Positions 18,311 through 27,295 of a DNA stretch of 53,171 bases are shown piece after piece; within the stretch, counting starts at the first letter, position 1; each line of letters starts with the position of its first letter. Position numbers and translations under genes: made by a program. This DNA comes from an uncultured Bacteroidales bacterium (GTDB lineage Bacteria > Bacteroidota > Bacteroidia > Bacteroidales > UBA932), in contig CAMNGM010000003.1 in assembly GCA_946538425.1 (NCBI GenBank), positions 1 through 53,171 of the forward strand. The letters are read 5' to 3'. The notes beneath the pieces were generated by a model. It did no database searches. It saw nothing but the letters and a program-made list of their open reading frames with translations, and was not told the origin of the DNA.

Positions 18311-20116
18311 ATGAAAAAGAATATCATATTTGGAATGATCGGCGCCCTGGCGCTCGTTTCCCTCGCTTCCTGTAACCAGAAACTGCTGGACATCCCGCAG
18401 AAGGGCGTCGTCGCCTACGAGGATTTTTATCATTCGGACGCGGACGCGCAGTCGGCCCTGACCGCGGTCTATCATGAATTCATCAACCTGGTCAACGACC
18501 AGGGCAGTAACAACCCGGCCTGGAACGTCGTCACGAACGCCACGGGCGACGAACTCTACTGGGGCGGCGGCAAGAAGAACGGCTCCAGCTCCGGCGGTCA
18601 GGAAATGAATGAATTCCGCAACACTTACGACAGCACCATCCCGCACATCCGCGTTGTCTACAAGGATCTGTATGCGCTGATTTATAAGTGCAACCTGGTC
18701 CTGGACAATTTCTATGGAGAGGAAGGCGAACTCTGCGACTCGGACGTCAAGAAAAGATGCGTGGCCGAGGCCCGCGTGGTCCGCGCCTGGGCGCACTTCA
18801 CCCTGGCTTGCTACTGGGGCACACCGCCGCTTGTGGAGCATGTCCTCTCCGGTGACGCCCGTCCGACGAACTGCGACCATCAGGTCCTCATGGACTGGGT
18901 GATCGCTCAGTACAAGATGGCCCTGCCCGACCTGGAGCCCCGCAAGGGCAAGAACGACAAGCCGGGCGCCTGGAAGATCACGACCGGCAACTGCCTCGCT
19001 TTCCTCGGGAAGGCCCAGGTCTTCAACAAGGACTGGGCGGGCGCCAAGGCCAGCCTCAAGCAGGTGATCGAGTCGGGCAACTACGCGCTGACCCCCACCG
19101 CCGACCTTTGGAACATGTTCCACAAGGTGGGTGACGGCAACGAAGAGAAGGTCCTCGAGATGAACTACGTCTATGCCGACGGCCTCGGCCCCTGGAAGTA
19201 CCACTTCCAGCGCAACCAGGCCTTGTTCTTCCGTAACCTCAAGAAGTATCCTTCGGTCCTAATCCAGGCGGGTGACGGCTGGGGCAACAACTGCGCTCCC
19301 ACCCAGAAGTTCATGGACGCCATCATGCAGCACGAGCCCAATTCGGCCCGCCGCAAGGCGTGGATCGCCTCCTACGAGGAGTTCATCACCGAGTATCCCT
19401 ACCCGCTGGCCGCATCCGAGGTGAGTGTCCCCGACAGCGAGGGTACCAAGCACAAGGTCTCCTACAAGGCCGATTCCGAGATGACCAAGGCGGAAAAGCT
19501 GATGGACTTCCGTCGCGGCCTGAACTGCGAGAAGTACGACGAGACCTATGCCAACTACGGCTATTACTTCATGAAATTCATGCCTTGGGCGACGGACCTG
19601 ATTCCGAACAGTGCCACCGTCACCGAGGAGAACCGCATCATCATGCGCTACGCGGAAGTGCTCCTCCTCTATGCCGAGGCTTGCGCCATGACCAATGACA
19701 GCGACGGTCTGAAGTACCTGAATATGGTGGCCGAGCGCGCCGGCGCGCCCACGTATTCGGCCCTGACGATGGAGAACGTGAAGCAGGAGAAGTGGTTCGA
19801 GCTCTGCTGGGAAGGCACCCGTTTCCTGGACCTGGTCCGCTGGGGTGACGCCGCCAAGGAGCTGGCCTTCAAGAGCCACGACAAGACGCCTTATCTGGGC
19901 GACGAGTTCTATGTCAAGGGCTCGATGGGCAAGAAGACCACCGGTCTGCCTCACAAGGCCCGCATCTCCTTCATCGATGACGGCTGGGCCGCCTCCGGCG
20001 GCGGCTTCCAGGCCGGCAAGCACGAACTTTACCCGTTCCCGTTCGACGTGGTCCAGCTGAACCCGTGGGACGAGGAGAAGGGTGTCGGACTGAAACAGAA
20101 TCCCGGTTGGGAGTAA
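18311..20116 (+). CDS. susD: SusD-like starch/glycan-binding outer-membrane lipoprotein
   Basis: 601 residues from the ATG at 18311; an alternative ATG at 18302 adds three residues. The signal MKKNIIFGMIGALALVSLAS ends at lipidated Cys21. SusD-family features are EARVVRAWAHFTLACYWGTP (helix of the TPR-like scaffold, residue about 155) and, near the C-terminus, RYAEVLLLYAEACA, EKWFELCWEGTRFLDLVRWG and KHELYPFPFDVVQLNP. SusD caps the SusC barrel and hands glycan to it. Its own SusC partner just upstream is truncated, so this protein may be orphaned. A GC-rich terminator follows. Confidence 0.93.
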   Translation: MKKNIIFGMIGALALVSLASCNQKLLDIPQKGVVAYEDFYHSDADAQSALTAVYHEFINLVNDQGSNNPAWNVVTNATGDELYWGGGKKNGSSSGGQEMNEFRNTYDSTIPHIRVVYKDLYALIYKCNLVLDNFYGEEGELCDSDVKKRCVAEARVVRAWAHFTLACYWGTPPLVEHVLSGDARPTNCDHQVLMDWVIAQYKMALPDLEPRKGKNDKPGAWKITTGNCLAFLGKAQVFNKDWAGAKASLKQVIESGNYALTPTADLWNMFHKVGDGNEEKVLEMNYVYADGLGPWKYHFQRNQALFFRNLKKYPSVLIQAGDGWGNNCAPTQKFMDAIMQHEPNSARRKAWIASYEEFITEYPYPLAASEVSVPDSEGTKHKVSYKADSEMTKAEKLMDFRRGLNCEKYDETYANYGYYFMKFMPWATDLIPNSATVTEENRIIMRYAEVLLLYAEACAMTNDSDGLKYLNMVAERAGAPTYSALTMENVKQEKWFELCWEGTRFLDLVRWGDAAKELAFKSHDKTPYLGDEFYVKGSMGKKTTGLPHKARISFIDDGWAASGGGFQAGKHELYPFPFDVVQLNPWDEEKGVGLKQNPGWE

Positions 20117-20136
20117 TGGTTGGTTGTTTTGAGGAA

Positions 20137-20172
20137 GAGGGGGCGGCCCGGCGGGGCCGCCCCCTCTTTTTT
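20137..20172 (+). terminator. Strong Rho-independent terminator after the first susD
   Basis: A perfect 13-bp stem (GAGGGGGCGGCCC, 20137-20149, and its complement 20154-20166) with a GGCG loop, followed by CTTTTTT. It separates the two susCD units. Confidence 0.93.
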
Positions 20173-20267
20173 CCGTCGCCAGCGCCGTGGCGCCCCGAAG
20201 GTCGGGGAAGTGGCCTGCCGCGGCAAAGCGTTGTTTTGGAGTTGGAATTGCAATATGCGGGCGTATT

Positions 20268-20300
20268 CTTGCAAAAATTCAAAAACATTTTTTATTTTTG
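20268..20300 (+). promoter_or_regulatory. Promoter of the intact susCD pair
   Basis: CTTG (20268-20271) and TATTTTTG (20293-20300) are separated by 21 bases, matching the Bacteroidetes -33/-7 pair except for one base in the -33 element. About 80 bases of leader follow before the ATG at 20386. Confidence 0.65.
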
Positions 20301-20385
20301 TAGAAACTGTTGCGACTAACGATAAAACTATTCAATTACCACCTATTAAATTAACAACCTATTTAACAACCAATCCATCTACTGT

Positions 20386-23300
20386 ATGAGTTTCAGAAAT
20401 TACTTGGCGGTGGCACTGCTTTCTTTATGCAGTGTTATCGTGATGGCTCAGAACAAGCGGATTTCCGGTACGGTCGTCGACACGAACGGAGATCCCGTCA
20501 TCGGAGCCGGTGTCACGCAGGTGGGCACCACAAGCGGCGTCATCACGGACGCCCAGGGAAACTTCGTATTCTCCGTCCCGGATGGCGCGACGGTCAACGT
20601 GGAGGCGCTCGGTTACGAACCCTACCAGTTCACGGTCGCTTCCGGACGGAACGTGTATGACGTGACGCTGGTCATTTCCGCCACCGAGCTGGACGAGACG
20701 GTCGTCGTCGGTTACGGTACGCAGCGCAAGCGCCTCATCACCGGTTCCACCGTCAACGTCTCCGGTGAGAAGCTCGCCTCCTTGAATGCGGTCGATGCCT
20801 TCGGCGCCCTGCAGAGCCAGGCCGCCGGTGTGACCATCGTCCAGAACTCCGGTCAGCCGGGCGAAAGCTACAAGATGACCATCCGCGGTATGGGTACCGC
20901 CGGTTCCTCGACCCCGCTGTATGTCGTGGACGGCGTCCCGGGCGGTGACATCGCGTCCCTTTCCCCGAACGATATCGAATCCATCGACGTCCTCAAGGAT
21001 GCGGCTTCCAGCGCCATCTACGGCGCCCGCGCCGCGAACGGCGTCGTCCTCGTGACCACCAAGAAAGGCAAGGCCGGCAAGGTGCGCGTGACGCTGGACG
21101 CCTACTACGGCTGGCAGAACCCGAACACCAACGGGGTCACGCCGTTGAACGCCAAGCAGTATATGGAGATCAACGACAAGGCCTACGACATCCAGGGCAC
21201 CACCAAGTACGACTGGGAGAAACTCATCCCCAAGCAGTACGCCCAGATCCAGGCCGGTACCTGGAACGGTACCAACTGGCTGGAGGAGACCACGGTGCAC
21301 AACGCCCCGATCCACAACGAGTCCATCAACATCCTCGGCGGCAGCGACGTTTCCCGCTTCGCCATCGGTTTCTCCAACTTCAGCCAGACCGGTACCATCG
21401 GCTATCCGGCCACGCCGCAGTTCGACCGCAAGACTTTCCGGATGAATTCGGACTACTCCCTCATCCGCAAGCACGGACGCGACATCCTGAAGTTCGGTGA
21501 GAATATCACCTTTACCGTCAGCAACCGCCACGGCCTTTCCATCGGCGGCATCTATGACAACAACATCCGTACGCTTATGTCGATGAGCCCGCTCCTCCCG
21601 GCCTACAACGACGAAGGCGGCTGGTATGAGTACAAGGACATCCAGGCCGACAAATGGGATTTCAGCGCCGAAATGGCGAACCCGCTGGCGCAGATCTACT
21701 ATACCCGCAAGAACCGCTACAACAAGGGCTATCGGCTCCAGTCCAACTTCTTCCTGGAGTTCGCCCCGATCAAGGGCCTGACCTTCCGTTCCAGCGCGGG
21801 CTGGCAGTACAACCACGGCGAAAGCCGCAACTACGTGCCGGTCTATGAACTGAGCACCAAGACTTCCAATCCCAACGATGACGTGAGCCAGAGCCAGAAC
21901 TACAGCATCCGCTGGTCCTGGGAGAACACCGCCAACTGGGTGAAGTCCTTCGGCAACCACAACATCGACCTCCTCGCGGGCCAGTCCCTGGAGAAGTGGG
22001 GATACGGCAGCAGCGTGAACGTCACCAACTCCAACTCTCTCTTCCCCGGCTCCTTCGACCACGCCTACATCGGCAATGCGAACGTCGTGGATCCCGCCTT
22101 TACCTCCATTGGCGGCAGCCCGAACAGCCAGGGAGCCCTGTCTTCGTTCTTCGGTCGTGTGAACTACAACTGGAACGAGACCTACCTGCTTTCCCTGGTG
22201 ATGCGCGCCGACGGTTCCTCCAACTTCGCACGCGGACACCGCTGGGGTTACTTCCCGTCCGTTTCCGCCGGTTGGGTGATCACGAACGAACCGTTCATGG
22301 ACAACGTCTCCAAGGATTTCCTCTCCTTCCTGAAGCTCCGTGCCAGCTGGGGCCAGAACGGTAACTGCAACATCTCCGCGTTCCAATACCTGGCGACCAT
22401 CTCCCTCGGCGCCCGTTACTATTTCGACGACAAGTCTTCCCCGGCAATCGGGGCCTATCCCGACATCCTTCCGAATCCGGACGTGAAGTGGGAGACTTCC
22501 GAACAGACGGACTTGGGCCTGGACGCCCGCTTCCTCCGCAGCCGCCTGGGCCTGTCCTTCGACTGGTACAACAAGATGACCAAGGACTGGCTCGTCCAGG
22601 CCCCCGTGCTCCTCTCCTACGGTACCGGCGCCCCGTATGTGAACGGTGGTGACATCCGGAACCGGGGTTACGAGATCCTCCTGAGCTGGGACGACATGGT
22701 GAACCGCGACTTCTCCTACGGTGTTTCCGCCACCTTCTCCCACAATAAGAACGTAGTTACCCGTATCGCCAACTCCGAGGGAATCATCCACGGCGGTTCC
22801 AACGCCATCGCCCAGAACACCGCGGAACTCTACCGCATCCAGGTGGGCTACCCGATCGGTTACTTCTGGGGCTTCGAAATGGACGGCATCATCCAGAACG
22901 AACAGGATCTCCAGGACTACCTCGCGAAGAACTGCGGCGGAGATGCGGCGAACTCCCTCCAGGGGGCCGACATCCAGCCCGGCGACGTGAAGTTCGTCGA
23001 CGTGAACGGCAACGGCAAGATCGACAAGGACGATACCGACAAGACGATGATCGGCGACCCGAACCCGGACTACACCGTGGGCCTGACGCTCCATATGGAG
23101 TTCAAGGGCTTCGACTTCTCCCTGAACGGCTACGGCTCCTTCGGCCAGCAGGTCGCGAAGAGCTACCGCCAGTTCTCCGACCACCCGGACGACAACTACT
23201 GCACGGACGTCTATACGAAGTACTGGACCGGCGAGGGCACGACCAACCGCTATCCGCGCTTCACCCACGGCAAGCACGTGAACCAGTCCGAGCTGTCCCG

Positions 23301-23559
23301 CGTCTGGATCGAGGATGCCGACTTCTTCAAGATCTCCCAGATCTCCCTGGGCTATGACCTCAAGCGGGCGATGAAGTTCCTGCCGCTGGCCAAGTGCCGC
23401 CTGTATGTCTCCGCCCAGAACATGTTCACCTTCACGAAGTACTCCGGTATGGATCCCGAGGTCGGTTTCGGCAACGGCGCCAGCTGGGCTTCCGGTATCG
23501 ACTGCGGTTACTACCCGTCCTCCAACTCCTGGATGGTGGGCCTGAACATCACCTTTTAA
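20386..23559 (+). CDS. susC: SusC/RagA family TonB-dependent outer-membrane receptor
   Basis: 1057 residues, normal length. A signal peptide (about 1-21, ending VMAQ) is followed by a carboxypeptidase-regulatory-like domain (KRISGTVVDTNGDPVIGAGV, residues 24-105) and a TonB box region ending LDETVVVGYGTQRK (about 103-116). The plug domain (LQSQAAGVTIVQNSGQPG, LYVVDGVP, SIDVLKDAASSAIYGARAAN, KKGKAGKV) comes next, then the barrel to the C-terminal WMVGLNITF. It imports glycan or peptide oligomers across the outer membrane with energy from TonB. It pairs with the SusD-like gene 12 bases downstream. No glycoside hydrolase lies in the window, so the substrate cannot be inferred. Confidence 0.96.
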   Translation: MSFRNYLAVALLSLCSVIVMAQNKRISGTVVDTNGDPVIGAGVTQVGTTSGVITDAQGNFVFSVPDGATVNVEALGYEPYQFTVASGRNVYDVTLVISATELDETVVVGYGTQRKRLITGSTVNVSGEKLASLNAVDAFGALQSQAAGVTIVQNSGQPGESYKMTIRGMGTAGSSTPLYVVDGVPGGDIASLSPNDIESIDVLKDAASSAIYGARAANGVVLVTTKKGKAGKVRVTLDAYYGWQNPNTNGVTPLNAKQYMEINDKAYDIQGTTKYDWEKLIPKQYAQIQAGTWNGTNWLEETTVHNAPIHNESINILGGSDVSRFAIGFSNFSQTGTIGYPATPQFDRKTFRMNSDYSLIRKHGRDILKFGENITFTVSNRHGLSIGGIYDNNIRTLMSMSPLLPAYNDEGGWYEYKDIQADKWDFSAEMANPLAQIYYTRKNRYNKGYRLQSNFFLEFAPIKGLTFRSSAGWQYNHGESRNYVPVYELSTKTSNPNDDVSQSQNYSIRWSWENTANWVKSFGNHNIDLLAGQSLEKWGYGSSVNVTNSNSLFPGSFDHAYIGNANVVDPAFTSIGGSPNSQGALSSFFGRVNYNWNETYLLSLVMRADGSSNFARGHRWGYFPSVSAGWVITNEPFMDNVSKDFLSFLKLRASWGQNGNCNISAFQYLATISLGARYYFDDKSSPAIGAYPDILPNPDVKWETSEQTDLGLDARFLRSRLGLSFDWYNKMTKDWLVQAPVLLSYGTGAPYVNGGDIRNRGYEILLSWDDMVNRDFSYGVSATFSHNKNVVTRIANSEGIIHGGSNAIAQNTAELYRIQVGYPIGYFWGFEMDGIIQNEQDLQDYLAKNCGGDAANSLQGADIQPGDVKFVDVNGNGKIDKDDTDKTMIGDPNPDYTVGLTLHMEFKGFDFSLNGYGSFGQQVAKSYRQFSDHPDDNYCTDVYTKYWTGEGTTNRYPRFTHGKHVNQSELSRVWIEDADFFKISQISLGYDLKRAMKFLPLAKCRLYVSAQNMFTFTKYSGMDPEVGFGNGASWASGIDCGYYPSSNSWMVGLNITF

Positions 23560-23571
23560 TCCCTGAGCATT

Positions 23572-25320
23572 ATGAAAAAGAATATCTTATATCTGATTGC
23601 GGCTTCGCTGTGCGTGATGTTCATCGCGGGTTGTGACAAATTCCTGGATACGAAGAGCCTTACCAAGAAGGACACTTCCAACTTCCCGATGAACGAGACG
23701 GATGCCATCCAGATGGTGAACGGCATCTATGTCATGATGAACAACAACCTCGCCGACCCGGAGGAGGATCCGTTCTTCATCTTCGACATCGCTTCCGACG
23801 ACCGCCTCGGCGGCGGCAGCCAGTCCAACATCGGCGCCCAGGGCGTCGACCGGCTGATGAATTCCTACATCGACTGGATGAAACCGCTCTGGCAGTGCCG
23901 CTACGCCGGCATCAACCGGGCGAACAATGCGCTGGAGACCATCGACAACGTGACAGGCTGGAGTTCTCCCACCGTGAAGGAGCAGCTGCTGTGCGAGATC
24001 TATTTCTTCCGCGCCTGGTACTACTTCAATCTGGCCCAGGTCTTCAACGGGGTTCCGCTCGTGCTTTCCACCGAGCCCGTGAACATCCCGCGCAACACCC
24101 CGGACGAGGTCTATGCCCAGATCGCTTCCGACCTGAAGGCCTCCATCGAGCACGGCCCTGCCTCCCGGTATCCGAGCTTCGGTGACGGCCGCGTGTCCAA
24201 GTGGACCGCCGAAGGCATGATGGCCCGTGTGTGGCTATTCTACACGGGTTTCTACAAGAAGTCCGATCTTCCGCTCGCCGAGGGTGGTTCTATCTCCAAG
24301 GCCCAGGTCGTCACCTGGCTGGAGGACTGCATCCAGAACAGCGGCTACGGCCTCGTTTCCGACCAGCGCAACCTCTGGCCTTACACCAATCCTTATACGG
24401 CTGCGGACTACCCGTATGCCAAGGACAATGGCCTGAATTGGGTCGGTGACGAGAACATTGAGAATATGTTCGCCGTCAAGATGGGCAACAAGGGCGACTA
24501 CGCCGGTGGTTACGGCGGACAGATCCACCACAACCGCATCGTCGAGTTCTACAACCTACGCAAGACCGTGGAATCCGCCTTCCCGTTCTCCGTGCAAGGT
24601 TATTCCAATGGTCCTGTTTGTGAGAAGCTTTGGACCGACTGGGCAGCCGATCCCGATTACGCAGGCGACTACCGCCGCGTGGGTTCCATCTGCGACCGCC
24701 TCGTAGAGATTCCGAACTATCCGGGCGACAAGGCCAAGGAAGTGGAGAACACCAATCTGTATGCGAAGAAGTATGCCGGTGTCGAGGCCTGGAACGAAGA
24801 CCATTCTTCCCGTTACCTCAGCTATGCCGTGTACTATGGCAGTGAGAACAACCGTCAGAAGGGTCTGACCCAGTCTCTGGTGTGGCTTCGCTTCGCGGAC
24901 GTCCTCCTGATGCACTCCGAACTCACCGACGGCAAGACCATCTACAACGGCAAGAGCGGCCTGAATGCCGTCCGCCAGCGCGCTGGCCTGCCGGATGTGG
25001 GCTACTCCCTGGAGAAGCTCAAGAAGGAGCGCCGTTACGAGCTCTGCTTCGAGGCCATCCGCTGGAATGACCTTCGACGCTGGGGCGACGTGGCCGAGAT
25101 CGTGAAGAATCAAGAGGGTAACAAAATCCTGAACGAAAAGGCGACCGGCACCTATCACTTCAAGCAGGACTTCATGCAGCGCTACAACGATACCGGCGGC
25201 GGCTTCTTCAAGATTCCGGAGGACCAGGTGACCCTGTCCGAAGGCGTCCTGGAGCAGAACCCGGGCTGGGGCGACGGCACCACCTGGGCCAAGGGCGACC
25301 TCCCGTACAGTTTCAAGTAG
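23572..25320 (+). CDS. susD: SusD-like outer-membrane lipoprotein
   Basis: 582 residues. The lipoprotein signal MKKNILYLIAASLCVMFIAG ends at Cys21. SusD features are CEIYFFRAWYYFNLAQVFNG (about residue 140), WLRFADVLLMHSELTDG, LKKERRYELCFEAIRWNDLR and the C-terminal IPEDQVTLSEGVLEQNPGWG. It forms the lid of the SusC channel encoded 12 bases upstream. The two SusD proteins of this window are clearly different in sequence, so their ligands probably differ. A 14-bp perfect hairpin follows the gene. Confidence 0.95.
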   Translation: MKKNILYLIAASLCVMFIAGCDKFLDTKSLTKKDTSNFPMNETDAIQMVNGIYVMMNNNLADPEEDPFFIFDIASDDRLGGGSQSNIGAQGVDRLMNSYIDWMKPLWQCRYAGINRANNALETIDNVTGWSSPTVKEQLLCEIYFFRAWYYFNLAQVFNGVPLVLSTEPVNIPRNTPDEVYAQIASDLKASIEHGPASRYPSFGDGRVSKWTAEGMMARVWLFYTGFYKKSDLPLAEGGSISKAQVVTWLEDCIQNSGYGLVSDQRNLWPYTNPYTAADYPYAKDNGLNWVGDENIENMFAVKMGNKGDYAGGYGGQIHHNRIVEFYNLRKTVESAFPFSVQGYSNGPVCEKLWTDWAADPDYAGDYRRVGSICDRLVEIPNYPGDKAKEVENTNLYAKKYAGVEAWNEDHSSRYLSYAVYYGSENNRQKGLTQSLVWLRFADVLLMHSELTDGKTIYNGKSGLNAVRQRAGLPDVGYSLEKLKKERRYELCFEAIRWNDLRRWGDVAEIVKNQEGNKILNEKATGTYHFKQDFMQRYNDTGGGFFKIPEDQVTLSEGVLEQNPGWGDGTTWAKGDLPYSFK

Positions 25321-25385
25321 TCCGAGGCTCTCTTCGACGGCACACATCGTCGAATGGAAAGCATTGACTACTAGTCTATTATATG

Positions 25386-25417
25386 ATATTGCCTGGGTGA
25401 AAACACCCAGGCAATAT
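25386..25417 (+). terminator. Terminator after the second susD
   Basis: A perfect 14-bp stem (ATATTGCCTGGGTG / CACCCAGGCAATAT) with an AAAA loop, 65 bases past the stop. The T-run is poor, but the position between convergent genes and the strength of the stem support terminator use in either direction. Confidence 0.75.
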
Positions 25418-25458
25418 TGTATAAGTTATTGAAGACCAGAGGATTCCATTCAACGCCT

Positions 25459-26277
25459 TCAATACCGGACACGACTCAGGAACAGCGCATGCCCGGGCAC
25501 CGACTCCCCGGCATCCCCCCGCGTGCCCATCTCGATGAGCTCCTTCACCCAGGCCGGGTCGCGCTTCCCGCGTCCCACCTCGATGAGTGTCCCAACGATC
25601 GCCCGGACCATGTTCCGCAGGAACCGGTCTGCGCTGACGCGGAAATACCAGTAGGGAGATTCCCGGTCAAGCCGGGAATGACGTTCTTCTTCGTCATGGC
25701 CGGCATCGACCGGCCATCTCATGAGTTGTACGTAGGTGGGGGTGTAGGGTTTCCAGAAGGCTTCGGAGATGGTGCAGAGGGAGGTCTTGTTCGCGCCGCC
25801 GGCTTTTTCGAAGCAGGAGAAGTCGTGGGTGCCCAGGAGGTACCGGCAGGCCTCGTTCATCGCGTCGAAGTCCAGGCCCGGGAAGCCGCACTGCCAGGAG
25901 TAGGCGGCCACGAACGGGTCTTTCTTCCGGTGGATGAAATAGGTGTAGGAGCGCTGCGTCGCACTGAAACGGGCGTGGAAATCGTCGGCGGCCGGAAGGA
26001 CCGCGTGGACCACGACCGAACGGGGCAGGATGGCATTTAATTTGTAGCAAAAATCGGATGCCTCGAAGGGCAGGTTTCCTGCCAGGTCGAAATGGCAGAC
26101 ATAGTCTGCCGCGTGGACCCCGGTGTCCGTCCGGCCCGCGCCTGTCACCGGAACGGGACCGCCGCAGAGCTTCGCGAGGGCTTCCTCCAGGCACTGCTGC
26201 ACGGAAGGGGAGGAAGGCTGGATTTGCCAGCCGCAGAAGGCGGAACCGTCGTAGGAGAGGCTGAGGATATAACGCAT
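25459..26277 (-). CDS. truA: tRNA pseudouridine synthase A (with in-frame palindromic insert)
   Basis: 272 residues from the ATG at 26277. TruA makes pseudouridine at positions 38-40 of the tRNA anticodon stem. The catalytic Asp lies in GAGRTDTGVHA; LSYDGSAFCGWQIQP at the N-terminus and GTHDFSCFEKAG and RFLRNMVRAIVGTLIEVGRG later are standard TruA motifs. Between the LMRWPV segment and YWYFRVSADRFLRNMV the protein carries an extra stretch (DAGHDEEERHSRLDRESP, about 20 residues) encoded by two adjacent palindromes (25654-25717). The stretch sits between domains where it could loop out, so the enzyme is likely still active. Confidence 0.94.
   Translation of the reverse strand: MRYILSLSYDGSAFCGWQIQPSSPSVQQCLEEALAKLCGGPVPVTGAGRTDTGVHAADYVCHFDLAGNLPFEASDFCYKLNAILPRSVVVHAVLPAADDFHARFSATQRSYTYFIHRKKDPFVAAYSWQCGFPGLDFDAMNEACRYLLGTHDFSCFEKAGGANKTSLCTISEAFWKPYTPTYVQLMRWPVDAGHDEEERHSRLDRESPYWYFRVSADRFLRNMVRAIVGTLIEVGRGKRDPAWVKELIEMGTRGDAGESVPGHALFLSRVRY
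25654..25717. repeat. Two palindromic repeat units inside truA
   Basis: First palindrome 25659-25679 has arms ATTCCCGG/CCGGGAAT around TCAAG. Second palindrome 25696-25717 has arms ATGGCCGG/CCGGCCAT around CATCGA. They are joined by GACGTTCTTCTTCGTC. GGAATGAC here is the same word as in the intergenic repeats at 7504 and 53059. The block is in frame and read as protein on the minus strand. Confidence 0.88.
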
Positions 26278-26280
26278 ATG

Positions 26281-26288
26281 CAAATGTA
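26281..26288 (-). promoter_or_regulatory. -7 promoter box for truA
   Basis: The minus strand reads TACATTTG, an exact TAnnTTTG match ending only three bases before the truA ATG (26277). If used, the transcript would start at or just inside the assigned start codon, giving a leaderless or slightly shorter reading. Confidence 0.4.
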
Positions 26289-26297
26289 ACAAAATAT

Positions 26298-27290
26298 ATG
26301 GAAAGCGTAAACATCAAGCAGCTGAACGAACGCATCCAGAAGGAGAGTTCCTTCGTCGACCTCCTGACCCTGGAGATGGGCAAGGTCATCGTGGGCCAGA
26401 AGGCCCTCGTGGACAACCTCCTGATCGGTCTCCTCTCCGGCGGCCACATCCTGCTGGAAGGCGTGCCTGGCCTGGCGAAGACCCTCGCCATCAACACGTT
26501 GGCCCAGGCCGTCGACGCCAAGTTCAACCGCATCCAGTTCACCCCGGACCTCCTTCCGGCCGACGTCGTCGGCACCCTCGTCTATTCCCAGAAGAAGGAG
26601 GACTTCGAGGTCCACAAGGGCCCCGTCTTCGCGAACTTCGTCCTGGCCGATGAAATCAACCGTTCCCCGGCGAAGGTCCAGTCCGCCCTCCTCGAGGCGA
26701 TGCAGGAGCACCAGGTCACCATCGGCGAGCAGACCTACAAGCTCCCCGAGCCGTTCCTGGTGATGGCCACCCAGAACCCGATCGAGCAGGAAGGCACCTA
26801 TCCGCTCCCGGAGGCCCAGGTGGACCGTTTCATGCTGAAGGTCGTCGTGAGCTATCCCCGCAAAGACGAGGAGCGCCAGATCATCCGGATGAACAACAGC
26901 GGCGCCTTCCCCAAGGCCAATGCCGTCGTGAAGCCCGAGGACATCCTCCGCGCCCGCGAAGTCGTCCGCGACGTGTATATGGACGAGAAGATCGAGCGCT
27001 ACATCGTGGACATCGTCTATGCCACCCGCACCCCGGACGAATACGGCCTGAAGGGCTTCAAGGACCTGATTTCCTACGGCGCCTCCCCGCGCGCGTCCAT
27101 CTCCCTCGCGATGGCGGCGAAGGCCTACGCCTTCATCAAGCGCCGCGGCTACGTGATTCCGGAGGACGTCCGCGCCGTGTGCAACGAGGTGCTCCGCCAC
27201 CGCATCGGCCTGACCTACGAGGCCGAGGCGGAGAACGTCACCACCGAGGAAATCATCGAAAAGATCATCAACGCGGTAATCGTTCCGTAA
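26298..27290 (+). CDS. moxR: MoxR-type AAA+ ATPase
   Basis: 330 residues. Walker A is LLEGVPGLAKT (about residues 52-62), Walker B FVLADEINRSP (about 113-123), and sensor 1 lies in FLVMATQNPIEQEGTYPLPEAQ. This wording is typical of the MoxR subgroup. MoxR ATPases are thought to act as chaperones that mature complexes containing VWA-domain proteins. The gene opens the operon that continues with DUF58, a membrane protein, BatA, BatB, BatC and BatD-E, with only five bases to the next start. That arrangement is the known Bacteroides aerotolerance (Bat) operon. Confidence 0.95.
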   Translation: MESVNIKQLNERIQKESSFVDLLTLEMGKVIVGQKALVDNLLIGLLSGGHILLEGVPGLAKTLAINTLAQAVDAKFNRIQFTPDLLPADVVGTLVYSQKKEDFEVHKGPVFANFVLADEINRSPAKVQSALLEAMQEHQVTIGEQTYKLPEPFLVMATQNPIEQEGTYPLPEAQVDRFMLKVVVSYPRKDEERQIIRMNNSGAFPKANAVVKPEDILRAREVVRDVYMDEKIERYIVDIVYATRTPDEYGLKGFKDLISYGASPRASISLAMAAKAYAFIKRRGYVIPEDVRAVCNEVLRHRIGLTYEAEAENVTTEEIIEKIINAVIVP

Positions 27291-27295
27291 ACAAG

